Program-made: the position numbers and the translations under genes
Shown here: positions 10,501 to 21,102 of the stretch, piece by piece
Layout of the letters: every line of letters starts with the position of its first letter
Numbering within the stretch: the stretch's first letter is position 1
The notes under the pieces: generated by a model
Databases searched by the model: none
Seen by the model: the letters and a program-made list of their open reading frames with translations, nothing else
What the model was told of the DNA's origin: nothing
Assembly (NCBI GenBank): GCA_009829735.1
Contig: CM020619.1
Span: forward strand, 3,478,590 to 3,542,589
Length of the DNA: 64,000 bases
Reading direction: 5' to 3'
Source of the DNA: Pyropia yezoensis
Lineage: Eukaryota; Rhodophyta; Bangiophyceae; Bangiales; Bangiaceae

Positions 10501-10882
10501 CGTTCGCGTCCAGGGCATCGAGGCCAAACAGGAACGGTACGCTGACGTCGACCACGTCCACGTCCATAGGTAAAAATAGGTCACCAGCCAGCGGCACACG
10601 GATTGACAACACACCCAGGCAGGGGTAGTCCGAGCCACGGAATCGGAAGGCGGCGTTCTTGGGCTCCGCCAGGTGCAGCTCCTTGCCAGCAAAGTGCGCG
10701 TAGGCGGCTGCCTGCCGGCGGCCAATCACGGTCCGCTCCGCCCCGGTGTCCAGGCATGCGCCAAGAAACACGTTTGTATCAGCGGCGGCAGCTAGCAGGC
10801 ACTCTGACACGTTGGCCTCCACGTGGGCGCGGGGCGGCCGGCCCCGATGGCGTCTGCAAATGGAGGAAAGGCGACGAGTCAT
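7582..10882 (-). pseudogene. Copia pol (protease-integrase-RT-RNase H), broken
   Basis: Starting at 10882 in an ATGA overlap with the gag stop, the frame shows an aspartic protease (LDTGAERTVIG), then an integrase HHCC-type finger (HRHFCHP...CDTCQ) and a DD35E core (VDLMW; HTDQG; SGE with 35 residues between the last two). The core is followed by a 1-nt frame change near 9886. The rest reads on in the gag frame: integrase C-terminus, RT with YVDD near 8533, and RNase H (YADASFAS, AGEVYAFA, TDSKQL, NAADGL) down to 7582. In-frame stops interrupt it at 9108-9106 (TGA), 8886-8884 (TAG) and 8562-8560 (TGA). The catalytic residues I can see are retained, so the damage looks recent. Pol expression relative to gag would be by reinitiation or frameshift at the ATGA overlap. 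Confidence 0.85.
7591..7608 (-). other. Polypurine tract of the Copia element
   Basis: Read on the minus strand this is GAAGAGGAAAGGGGGGAG, all purines, directly abutting the 3' LTR, exactly where the plus-strand primer of an LTR retrotransposon lies. It is also translated as part of the C-terminal SEEERG residues of the pol frame. Confidence 0.85.
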
Positions 10883-12381
10883 TCCTCCATCGCAAATTCC
10901 GCCTTAGTGTCGGTGTCCGCCGCGCCTGCCTTGGGGGCGCCGCCGCGCGACGCCAACAGAGCGTCAAACAGCTGGCGGTCATCCTCATCACACCCCCCGG
11001 ATCCACCGTCCTCGTCCTCTGCCTCACTGGTGCGCTCACCAATCTGCATGGCGTCCAGTTGAGTGCATAGCTGGAATAGCACGGTGGCGGCCGCGGCCTT
11101 GCCCGAGTCCTTCTTGGAGTAGTACTCGAGCCGGCGCTGGGCTGCCTTGGACGCGTCAATCGGGCGGGGACAGTCTTTTATAGTGTGCCCAGCGTCATCG
11201 CAGTTGAAGCACCCCATGATTGACAGCGGGTCCACACCACTCGAGCGGGAAGGGGCAGCCGTCCGCTTCACGCGGCCAGCGGCCATGCCGCGACTGGGGC
11301 GAGCGTAACGCCCCTGGCCAGTAAACAGGATACCGGGAACGTCTTGGGTTGCGGTCGGGCGGTGCCCAGATGCGCTCGCGTGGGCCACTGCCAGTCGCGC
11401 CTCCTTATGCAGGTGCAGCGCGGCCTCCAGCTCTCCATAAAGCTGCTGAAAGGTAAGGCCATGCGTCGCAATCCGGCTCAGCGGCTCAGTCGCCCACGGG
11501 CTACCGACCACAGCGTTCCTCAAAAACTCTACCTTGTGGGCATCTCCCTGGTGGGAGCGGGGCACCTGCGGCGCGAGCTTGGTGATCGTCTTGTAAGTTT
11601 GCTCGAGCGCCGCCGCTTCCGTCACCCCGTCGCTCAGCAGCGTGCTCATGCGGTAGCCCACTAGGTAGTTCTTGACCCAGTTCTGGCGCACAATAGAGTT
11701 GTACTCGGTGCTCACCATGTCAACAGCCTGGCTGAACGACGTGGCATAAGACTGCACCCTGTCGAGATAAAACCGCTTGGCGTCGCCGCTGAGGATGTTG
11801 TGCATGTACTGGAAGCGCTGCTCCTGGTTACCAGAGAGCTTTGACGACGCATCCCGAAAGCGCATGGCGATGTTATGGGCCGTGCGATCACCAGCTGTAG
11901 ACGATGCGTCGCCGCGGCGGGCAGGCGACGAAGGTTGGCTGGCCACCGCACTCGCGCCCACGCGACGCCCAGCGGCGACGAGGTCCGAGGCCAGCTGGTT
12001 AGCGGCCACGCGGTCCTCCGGGTCGACGTAGAGTGACGTAGCTAGCGTCATAATAATTCGATGTGATGAATGCTGCTGCAGGTTGGCGCCGTGCCCATCG
12101 AGCCACTTGCGCAGCTCGCGGTGGGCGTACGGTAACGTGGCAATGTCGGTCCCGAAGAGGACCGCGGGCGGAAACAGGTCGGCCACAGCAGCCTTCACCT
12201 GCTCGCCAGATAGGGTGGACTCGCGCTCCTCCGCCTCAAGCATGCGGACAGAGGAAATAAACCCCATCTGCTCGACAGACAGCATGGCGGGATCGGCCAG
12301 TGGCATAAAATTTGTGGCGGGGGGCGAGTTGTTGCCCGACGGGGCCGTCATGTTGAAGATGTGATGCGGCTGCTCGGTCAC
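10879..12381 (-). CDS. Copia gag (capsid-nucleocapsid) protein
   Basis: This 500-residue frame is intact. The N-terminal two thirds fit a retrotransposon capsid (helical, with EQRFQYMHNILSG and FSQAVDMVSTEYN segments). A CCHC zinc knuckle, CFNCDDAGHTIKDC (C-x2-C-x4-H-x4-C), lies at about residue 390 and would bind element RNA. It ends MEE-TGA, and pol begins within that stop as ATGA. The tail has an acidic patch (TSEAEDEDGG). It is the only fully open frame of the element, so this copy could still supply Gag. Confidence 0.85.
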   Translation of the reverse strand: MTEQPHHIFNMTAPSGNNSPPATNFMPLADPAMLSVEQMGFISSVRMLEAEERESTLSGEQVKAAVADLFPPAVLFGTDIATLPYAHRELRKWLDGHGANLQQHSSHRIIMTLATSLYVDPEDRVAANQLASDLVAAGRRVGASAVASQPSSPARRGDASSTAGDRTAHNIAMRFRDASSKLSGNQEQRFQYMHNILSGDAKRFYLDRVQSYATSFSQAVDMVSTEYNSIVRQNWVKNYLVGYRMSTLLSDGVTEAAALEQTYKTITKLAPQVPRSHQGDAHKVEFLRNAVVGSPWATEPLSRIATHGLTFQQLYGELEAALHLHKEARLAVAHASASGHRPTATQDVPGILFTGQGRYARPSRGMAAGRVKRTAAPSRSSGVDPLSIMGCFNCDDAGHTIKDCPRPIDASKAAQRRLEYYSKKDSGKAAAATVLFQLCTQLDAMQIGERTSEAEDEDGGSGGCDEDDRQLFDALLASRGGAPKAGAADTDTKAEFAMEE

Positions 12382-12744
12382 GAGGTAGTCGTTGGTAGAA
12401 CAATAGTAGTCACAGGTCCCAATTCACCGATGCGCGCAGGTCGACCACCCAGCGCCTGCCTCCACCCCGCCTCACCACGCCAGTCCCCCGAGACACCCTG
12501 TCAGGGTTGCGGGCGTCCGTACCCAAGCCTACCCGGCGCTCCGGTGTTACCCAGGAGGGGTCGTGACGTAGACCTTGTGGTACGTCCTCGTACGCTCCCC
12601 CGTGGGTTTCTAGACAGGCCTTTCGACCCCAGGCCCCCACGGCTTCACGACTCGGTACCCCCCTTAGTTCAAGTCCCCTGGGGGACCTGCGTGGAGAAAC
12701 AGGATAGAGACAAACACTAGGCAGTCGCCCGCTCACGCACCGGT

Positions 12745-12766
12745 TCTCTCTCTCTCTCTCTCTCTC
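12745..12766. repeat. (TC)n microsatellite in the Copia leader
   Basis: An uninterrupted run of about 11 TC dinucleotides lies between the 5' LTR and gag, in the untranslated leader of the element. Confidence 0.9.
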
Positions 12767-12788
12767 GCCAGTACAGGTGATTCGCGAA

Positions 12789-13361
12789 TGTGGCAGTATT
12801 GGCAGAAATCGTATCAGACTCACGGCCTGCTACCGACCGCGGATCTGTGTAGATGGGGCAGCCGACGTCCGTGCACGCCCCAGACACAGCAATCCAAGAG
12901 TCCTTCTTCTTCGTCGTTCAATATCTCCCCCCTCGCAATCGTCCCCTCGACGCGCTGTGCCTGCCCTCATGTAGGGCCGGCGCAGCCCCCCACGCCAGGG
13001 CACGCACACGGGCCCGCACGGGCACCTCCCCCCACGCATGGCCCCCTCAGGCATGCGGGCGCGCACACACACTCACGGGCCAAGCCCCCCCCTCGTGCAC
13101 GCACGAAAAACGCAGGTGCGCGCACGCAACGGGCCTGGGATATGCACGGGCGACACCCTCCACACACGTCGACAACAGGCCAGCAGGGGCACGGCCAGCA
13201 CACCGTCGACGCAGGGAATCTCGCCCCGGAGGCGCCAATCAGCCACCCCCGCGTGACACGCAATCACCGACGTCGTGCAATCTCGGCCAACCATTGGCCA
13301 CCATCGGACAGCCCATAGCCGCGGCCGCAAGCACACAGCAGCCACGTTGGAATCAGCCACA
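12789..13361 (-). repeat. 5' LTR of the Copia element
   Basis: The LTR is collinear with 7018-7590 at a constant offset of 5,771 bp and differs at a single position that I can see (12970). It would hold the element promoter on the minus strand. The first internal bases, read from 12788 downward, are TTCGCGAATCACC; they do not show the usual TGG-start primer site. Confidence 0.95.
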
Positions 13362-13439
13362 ACCCGGGGTCAAACAATTGCACGCTGGCATTGCTGCTTC
13401 CTGAATTCTGTTCTTTGAGACCGAGACAGATGCACATGT

Positions 13440-14310
13440 GGCGGCTGACTATATTGCTAGGTGCCGAATTTTGGCCGATCCGAACAAGAACACAAGCGCA
13501 TGAAGAAGAGGTTCAGCCAATTGCGTGCCAGTATCTGGGAAGTAACCAGTAGCGTGCTGTGGCGCTCAGATCCCTGGAAGCGTTCTATTGGCTGCGTTGA
13601 CCGCGCGTCTCGAACTGAACGCTGATTGGTCAGAATACTGTTGTTTTCTCGTCCGATCTCTGTCATATCTCCTCCACACGTGCCGCGTCCCCAGCAGGTC
13701 TCAAGAGATCAATCGTGCAGCTGGCCACTGGTGCCGAAGTGGTCGAGAAGTCCCCTGGAAATCTCAGATCCTCCGATTGCTCTTCAACGGAGCCCGATGC
13801 GGAGCTGTCATTGGTCGGGGGAGCACCAGCTGTCATCAGAGGGGCCTCATGTGAGGCGTGCCATTGGTCTTCTGCAGTTGGTTTGTGTTCCTGTCCGGAC
13901 CGGCCAGAATTGGGCACTCAGCAATAGAACTCTCATTCAACTTGAGATCGGTCGAATGGAGATACAGGCGTCAGAAGATTGCGTCTTCAATAGTACTCCA
14001 TGGGCAAAGTAGCGGCCCACAGCAGTTGTCCGCGCGTGCTCGTTGGACTATTTGCCTTCTTGAACGCCTTTCCATTGGCTCGGAGGCGCGAGGCAGGTGC
14101 GAATCGAGCCAGTTCCGAGAAGGTAGCCCGCCTAGTTCCTCAAGTACTTGACACTCTCCGACCGCCCGTTGGAAGATACGGGACATTCTCAGAGAGAGAA
14201 AGAGGCGTACAACACAGAGACAAGCCCAGAAGCGAGAAAACGAAGAACACGAGAAGAGAGAGCTCGACGAGCTGCATCGACTACTGCTCTCAAACGACAA
14301 ACTTCTAGTG
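13440..14310. repeat. Unclassified interspersed repeat, copy a
   Basis: The left part (13445-13880) matches 14900-15295. The right part, from AGAACTCTCATTC near 13926 to the CTCGACGAGCTGC end near 14275, matches 18522-18870. Similarity by eye is substantial, with many substitutions and small gaps. Several ATTGG/CCAAT motifs recur at matching places (13625, 13812, 13862, 14088). No coding capacity is recognised; an old non-autonomous LTR or DNA element is possible. Confidence 0.6.
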
Positions 14311-14689
14311 CCTCAAATAATGAGAAGTCAAAAAAAAACCGCCACATATAGTGAGTTTCTCACAAATTAAGGCACCCCATGGACAAAAAATGTCATCAGC
14401 TGCTCGAACGACTCGTACGGGCAGCCGCAGAGTATCTGATCTATTTCTTCGCAGAACTTGAGTTTCTTTTCAGCGTCAGAAGCCCGTCTTGGTAGATCTT
14501 GGCTGGACCATCAGTTTACTTCGAGATCCGAGAAAGCGGACGGACACCAAACCGCTCCCATGCCATAACTACTCTATGAAGAAAGAGAGAGAGTGACTTC
14601 ATTTACCAGGAACAATGTCCGGGGTACTGTAGCGCCGCGGCAGGTTAAGAAGCAAACAGTTGTGCATGCTGACTCACATACTCAACGCT

Positions 14690-15300
14690 CCCTTGTTGTG
14701 AATGCAATCTCAATAGCTCAACGAGTGGAGTCCAGTCATGTTCTTTGTACTTTCTTCTTCGGTTCAAAAGCTGTCGCGACTTTTCAAATGGAGGCTTGAA
14801 CGTTCCTGGAAGGGCATCTGCTCAGAGGTATGGGGGAAACACGGTGTTCGTAGAAGTGCTGCACATGTGAATTGCTCGCACGAAAAGTGCAGCAACAGCA
14901 ATTTGCAGCTCCCCGAATTTTGTCTCATGGAAACAAGAGCAACAGCACACCAACAAGGCCGTGAGCCCATCGTGTGCTTGCAGCTCAAAGCGGACCAAGA
15001 GCGTGCTGTGGCGCTCTCTCGTTGATGATGCGATGAGTGGCTGCTGTCGCAGAGGTTCTTGGACCGAGCGCTGGTTAGTAATGCTGTAGCTTTCTCTTAC
15101 GATCTCGGCGGCTTTTCCTCTATCTCGGCCCGTTCCTCCCACGGACAGTGGGAGAGCTCGCAAATGTTGTCTGGTCATGACTGCTCCTTCGATGTGGTCA
15201 GAGATCTCAAGAAATCTCAGATCGCACTGTAGCCACCGCAACGCGGAGCACTCATTGGTCGGGTATGCCGTCTGAGGCACGACATTGGCTTGTTAATGTC
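14690..15300. repeat. Unclassified interspersed repeat, copy b
   Basis: The left part, from CGAGTGGAGTCCAGTCATG near 14721, matches CGAGTGGAGTCAAGCCATG near 18080. The right part, including AGCGTGCTGTGGCGCTC near 14999 and the CATTGGTCGGG near 15253, matches copy a at 13550 and 13812. It thus links copies a and d into one family. Confidence 0.6.
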
Positions 15301-15349
15301 GCCACGTGACAACCTTCGGGGTACTGCAATACTATGGGTCAAATCCTAG

Positions 15350-15680
15350 AAGGAAATTGTCGCGTGACGGGAGAGAGTAATCGCTCGACAAGCGAAACAC
15401 ACTTTGCCATCGCGCGCTCCTGAAGACAATGCCCACAAAAAGGCACTTGTCACACTGTCTTTTATACAGGGGGGAGAAAGAACGATGTAGACCCAGAGGG
15501 TTAACTCCGCTTGAGTAGGGATCGTAGTCAGCCCCTAGTGACGCGAGCGTGTGTCTATTGTTGTCATCCAGGCTCGAGAACTCTGTTCGAATCTCATTTT
15601 TGGATCGTTGCACAGCACGAAAGCAACGTACCGACTGAATATAGTTATTAGTCGGCCTCTCAACATTTAACATGAACTTC
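15350..15680. repeat. Unclassified interspersed repeat, copy c (fragment)
   Basis: Segments such as GCGCTCCTGAAGACAA (near 15414) and CCAGGCTCGAGAACTCTGTT followed by TTGGATCGTT (15568-15610) match 18337-18355 and 18408-18460 of copy d. It is shorter and more diverged. Confidence 0.5.
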
Positions 15681-18064
15681 GCCGCGGAGTCTCACCAGTA
15701 CGGCTGTGAATAGCGCCCCTTTTCGGCGGGGCGTCAGGCGTTTTTGCCATATAGCGCCCAAATCGCGCCATAATCACGCCCCCGAAGAAGCCGTCGCGCC
15801 CCAAAGCGCCGCTTGTAGCCCCCCCTATAATTGATGTACTTGACCTAGTTGCATCTTTGAACTCACATAGTTTTTTGACTTTCGACGCCTGTATGCCGAG
15901 TTTCGTCGCTCTCTTCATGCAGCTCCTTCAGTGCAGGTACCCCACCTTGGTGGCCTTGTCGACCATAGCGCGGGAAGGGACGCCGCGGCTGAAAGCGGGG
16001 ACAGCAGGAGCGCCGGTTCCACTGAGGGGCTGAGGGCCGGTTGAAAACGTTACGAACAGGGCCACTATCTAGCTCCTCCGCAGACAGATTATTGAGCTCT
16101 GCCCCCCCACTTGACTCACCATCCTCGTCCTTTTCCGCCCGAGCATGTGCATCTGCCGTCGCTCCTGCCTTGCCTCCTTGTGCGCTGATAGCAGCGTTTT
16201 TCCTTCTCTTTCTCTAGCCACCACGCTCCTTTCCCTGTGGTGGAGCTTTTTATGGGTGCCAATCTCTCTCGAGTCCGCGGAAGCGCCACGCGCGGCGCAG
16301 TGAAAACCCCTCGCGTCGGCTTGTGGAGAAGCACGGTCGACCGCTTCTGTCTCTAGCCACTCGCGCAAGCGGCACGTTCTAAGTACTGTAGATGTATCGC
16401 GGTGGTGACGGCACGGCTTGCCGTGTCTGGGGCAGGAGACACATTCGACGTCGTTGGTGCAGTGGGCGGCCCCAGCCGGTCAGTGCTGTCACTCTAAATG
16501 TGCCAAATAGGAAAAAGTAACGCCCCTCTATTCGGTATACTACGTTTGAACTATTCATGGATCGCGCCCAAGTCGCCCCCGTCGACTCGCGGTCGCGACG
16601 GCGCGTAACGTCTAAAAAGCGCCTTATCCGCGCCAAATCCGATGACACAATTCACGCCCCAGGTGCCATTCACAGCCCTACCCACCAGTGGCAGCACAAT
16701 ACTGAACACGAAATGGAGACGCGCTCCTCTGAAACTCATATAGAGTTTGCTGGGATCAGCATTTCCGTCTTCAGGAGTTCCAACTTCGCAGAGCGAACGC
16801 ATTCTCCGTCTTGGTCCTTTGAGTTTGATGAGAGTACTCGCCACGTTCTATGGTTCGCGTTCCTAATGTTGAAAGATCGTTCAAGGGTTGAAGGTGCTTT
16901 TCGAAAAAAAAATTGGCCGATATGGCGCGCAGCGCAGCAATCTCTTTGCGCGGTAACATTGAGTGTTCGTCCTCGTATGATAAAAAAAAAGCACCCACAG
17001 CTTAATGCCAAAGCGCTTAAAACCAAGTTTATCATTAAATGGACAATTGATATTGATTAATGTCTACTAGCACTGAATTAATATATAATAACATCATTTT
17101 GTTTCGAACATCTAACACTCCTATTAAAGTACGACTATGACAAAACTTGACGCTCATTCTAATTTGAGCGAATTTGATTCGTGCTCCAATAAAGCGGGTG
17201 TTCAGACGCTATTGCGAACCGGTTTCCATCAAGCGCAATTCTGGCTTGAGACCGTGCATTTGCGAATGACTCTCGCTCACTCTTCTGTGAAGAACAGTCT
17301 GATTAGATACCCAAACTGACCGTTTCCTTACCTATCTATGGCACGTCCGCCAAAACGTATACATGGCGAGAATGACATGGAAAATCTCCCCCCCGAGATG
17401 CCTCGCATTCTGCAGGTCAGCGAAAGCTTGGCTTTGGTCTGCAGAAGGCGTCGCAGTCTCGATGCACATGAGTGGGCCCTCCGGCCTACTTTTCGTTCTG
17501 TGCGCTATTTTGGGGGGACCGCTGTGATTAGGAACAGGCCCGAGAGAGAACTTTCCAGAAACTTTTGGTCCTCGAGCCATAAGCCACCGGGGCATGTCCT
17601 AATCCCGGCTTGGACTGGGGGGGGTTTCAAATTGGGCTGGCCGGGCCCAACTCAGGGACCCAATCTTTTCAGGAATTATTGCGGTCCCTGGGTTCACTTG
17701 GGGGGTGTTTTTAGTCAGGTAAGGGCTTGGGGGCCTGATGGCTCGCAGGGGTGCTTCTGATTGGTGTGACGGCAAGCAGTGGACCTCACGAAATCATCTG
17801 CTGATGACCTCTCTCGAAGGCTCATTCCGACGGACAGGCCCGCAGGTCCACTGGACGACCGCTACAAGAGCATGGTCCCATCACCAAGGGGGAAAGCGAT
17901 CAGATCCAGGCGTGATTCGCTACAGGGGCACTTGGCTCAGCCTCTCATTGGACACCGACTCGAACGCGAGATTAAAATACTTTTAACGCACCTCGGAGAC
18001 CCGCCCACGCGTCTGTATAGTTTTTGGCAGACGTGCCAATAGATACTCCGAAGACAGATGTTCT
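15681..18064. other. No recognised gene; cluster of GCGCC motifs near 15.74 kb
   Basis: The only patterned piece is 15730-15805, where GCGCC-type motifs occur about six times in 75 bp (for example AGCGCCCAAATCGCGCCA). A similar run is at 16557-16660 (GCGCCAAATCC). They resemble E2F-type sites, but no recognised gene adjoins them. From 16850 to 17330 the DNA is the most AT-rich in the window. A 167-codon open frame at 16557-17060 (+) has no family resemblance. Confidence 0.35.
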
Positions 18065-18890
18065 GGAATCACAGCTGAACGAGTGGAGTCAAGCCATGCT
18101 CCTTGTTCTCAATTTCTTCTTCTGCTCAACAGCTGTCGCGAGTGCTCTAACCGATTAGAGTACTTGCACAGGCATCAGCTCAGTTGTGTTGAGGAACGAA
18201 GTCTTAGTAGAACTGCTGAAGAGGAGAAGTGCTTCCATTACAGACGCAACAAAGCACACTGGCTCATGCCTAAAAGGAATTTGCAGCTACACAGAATGGT
18301 TTTGTTGCTCGACTTGAGCTATGGTTTTTGCCAGCGCGTGCTCCTGAAGACGACGAACGCGAAAAGGTTACGGAGCGCAGTCAGCTCCTTCTGTGTCAAT
18401 CGCTATCAACCAGGCTCGAAATCTATGTTCGAACATTACTTTGGATTGTTACGAAGCAGAAAAACTTCGTATCGACAGCGTATTTATCGCGGTTTTCATC
18501 GTCACTTGTGGCGGCTTACTATAGAACTCTCATTCTACTAAAGGTCGGTCAAATGGAGACAGAGGCATCTGAAGATTGCGTTTCAATAAGTACCAGACGC
18601 ACGAAGTACACGCCCACAGGAGTTGTCCGCGCGCGCTCGTTGGACTATTGTCCTTTTGGAACGCCTGCCCATTGGCTCGGGTGCGCGAAGTAGATGCGAT
18701 GCGAGCCAGTTCCGAGAAGGTGGCCCGCCTAGTTCCGAAAGTACTTGACAATCTTTGACCGTCCGTTGGAAGTTACGCGACATTCTCTGAGAGAGAATGC
18801 GGCGTACAACACAGAGACCGGCGGAGGAGGGAGAAAACGAAGAGCACGGCAAGAGAGCGCTCGACGAGCTGCGTCAAGCATGGATGGAAT
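18065..18890. repeat. Unclassified interspersed repeat, copy d (longest)
   Basis: This is the copy that spans both halves of the family: it matches copy b and copy c in its left part and copy a in its right part, ending near CTCGACGAGCTGC at 18859-18871. Flanking target duplications and terminal repeats were not found, so the true ends are unknown. Confidence 0.6.
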
Positions 18891-21102
18891 AAAAGGGGAA
18901 TTGTTACATCCCAGATGGATTAATCAACATATTAATATATTAAATATCGGGTTTTCAATTAATCTATCGTTTATACTGGACATGGCCTGACCTTCACTGC
19001 CGCGACGTCGTGGGGCGCGCCCCGCACGTCGAAGTCCAGAAATTGCGCTTTGCACCTGCTTGCTCCTCGCACTCTCGTTGCTCAGGACGGTGCTGAAGTC
19101 GGCGATGAGTCGGCTACGACCTTTGACGTGGCGGCAAAGCCGACAGAGCCGTGTAGGTGGCGTTCATTAACGTGCGCCTTCGTTTCGGGGGCTAGTGGTG
19201 GGTGCGGTGGCTTTGTTGTTTGTCCTGCTCTCCTCCGTCTTGCATTTTGTGTTCTGGCTTCGCAGTATGTGTTTGTCGCCAGACATTGTAAAGAGATCAA
19301 CGCTATGTCTGTGTTGCTGTCTTCTGCTCTGTGTGATCCTCTTTTCTCTGGATTATCCTCTTCGTTTTTTGTGTTTTAATGTTCTTCGTGTGACCTCTTC
19401 GTCGTTCTCTTCCTTTTTATGCAATCGGTCTTTTTTTGCCCATGCTTAAGCCTCCGCGACAGAGTCTTAGGCTCTTTATCCTTGTGTCTTGCCTTTTTTG
19501 TCGCTGTGTGTTCTTCACTCTTTCTTCTTCTCTTTCTTGCTCGTGTGTCTCATTTTCTGTCTGCGTGTCCTGCGTTCTTTTATGGCCTTGTTTCTTGCCC
19601 AGGGTTAAGGGGTTGCTGGCCTTTTCTTGTTTGTTGCATGCGTATCGTTTGGTTGTAGGTTGGGTGGACGTGGGCGTGGGGCAGGGGGGGCGAAGAGGGG
19701 CTTGGTATGAGAGCGGCCCCCGGGGCAACAGTTCTGGAGATGCATTCTATGCTTTCTTACAACGTACAGTATTTTCCGTGGGTGACGTAGCCTCCACAGG
19801 GACCGCCGCGCGGTCTGCTGACAGGTGCTCTCAGCGCTGTTCGTAGCATAGTGGGCGTGGTCAACGTCGTGATCGGTGGGCCAGACACGCAGCGTGACAT
19901 GACAATGTTACGCGATGGCTCTCAGGTCGCAATCAGTAGCTCTCCACAACTCCTTCTCGGGTATACTGGCGACCGTGAGATGTGCGCACACCCCCTCCCA
20001 GAGGCGTCGTGGGGGGGCGTTCAGGAGTATACTGGTCAGACGATCTATCCCCAATTGGAAGAATGGCCTCTGCGAGAGGGTCTATCTGGTATACGCCGTT
20101 CTCGATATACGCGTCCGCGAATATTTGTACTGGGCCCAATATAGACCGTTTCAGCCCAATCTGGGGTGCTGTGTTGTACCAACCACGAGTAACCCGCAGT
20201 ATACCCCAGTAACAGTGGTACATACGCTTTCGCGACGATCGCCACGGAAAGCTTGCAAAGAACTTCTTCATGGCTGTTCTAGATCGGTCAATCTCAGGCC
20301 AAGGCGAATGTGAATGTATGATGCCCGCCCCACGCTTTCGTGAGGGGGGGTTGTCACATCCCCGCCCCACGCAAGTGGCCTTCCCAGAATCAAGCTTTTA
20401 TCTTGACAGGGGATAAGTGGTGCTGCGCTGCCGCTCGTGCGACCGCCACGTGCGCTGGGGGAAGCGGCTGCACCCGTCGTCGACGCGCCCGCCGTCCCGG
20501 TGGGGGGGCGACCGGGATGGCCACCATATGAGGGAGGTAACGAGGGAGAGGGTGGGGTTGGAGGGGAGGGGCGGTGGGAGGGGGGAGTGACGGAAGGGGA
20601 GATGGGAGGCGTGAAGGGGCGAGGGCCAGAGCGCGTGCGTGTAGAGCGAAAATTCTGCACAATCGATCTTCCACCTGGTCGGATTCTAACGCCGCACTGG
20701 TTTTGACGCGGTCGGCCGAATGGAAGGGTCTGCGCAAAGTACAATTCTTCCAGTACAGTTGCTCTGCCGCCGGACGGCGGCACCTTGTATCCGCAAAAGG
20801 AGGCAGCCCACAGCGGGCAAGTCAGCAGCTAGTCAACAGCTAGTCAACAGACAGTCAACAGCCACCGATGCGTCCGCCGAGGTCGCCTGCGCCAGGAGGC
20901 TTGGCTGTGTCGACGGTGCAAGGCGTACCCGCGGTAGGAGAGCTCCACCGGCACCCAGGCCAACTGGAGGAGTCACGGACGGTAGGAAAGTACAGCCCAA
21001 AGCACACCCGCACATCATAAGCCCACCCCCACCCCCGCAAGAAACGCCTCCGCCTCCCCCCGCCCCTCACCCCCCGATCCTCCATGCCCCTCCCTCAGTC
21101 TT
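18891..21102. other. No recognised gene; short inverted repeat at 19959-20207
   Basis: The region is pyrimidine-rich at 19200-19650 with only short frames. The exact 10-bp inverted repeat GGGTATACTG (19959-19968) and CAGTATACCC (20198-20207) bounds about 250 bp and could mark a small MITE. A 19-bp end motif of the element at 42.7 kb recurs singly at 20412-20430 with two mismatches. From 20440 on GC rises toward the SecE gene. Confidence 0.4.

Larger units (their letters stand above)
7018..13361 (-). mobile_element. Full-length Copia (Ty1/copia) LTR retrotransposon
   Basis: This 6,344-bp element lies on the minus strand. It has two 573-bp direct LTRs (12789-13361 as 5' LTR, 7018-7590 as 3' LTR), each bounded by TGTGGC...GCCACA. 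The 5-bp target duplication ACCCG is at 7013-7017 and 13362-13366. Internal order is gag, aspartic protease, integrase, reverse transcriptase, RNase H, which defines the Copia superfamily. A polypurine tract abuts the 3' LTR. The LTRs differ at one base that I can see (7199 A against 12970 G on the plus strand), so insertion was recent. Yet pol carries a 1-nt frameshift and three in-frame stops, so this copy cannot be autonomous and was probably mobilised by proteins from another copy. Confidence 0.95.
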
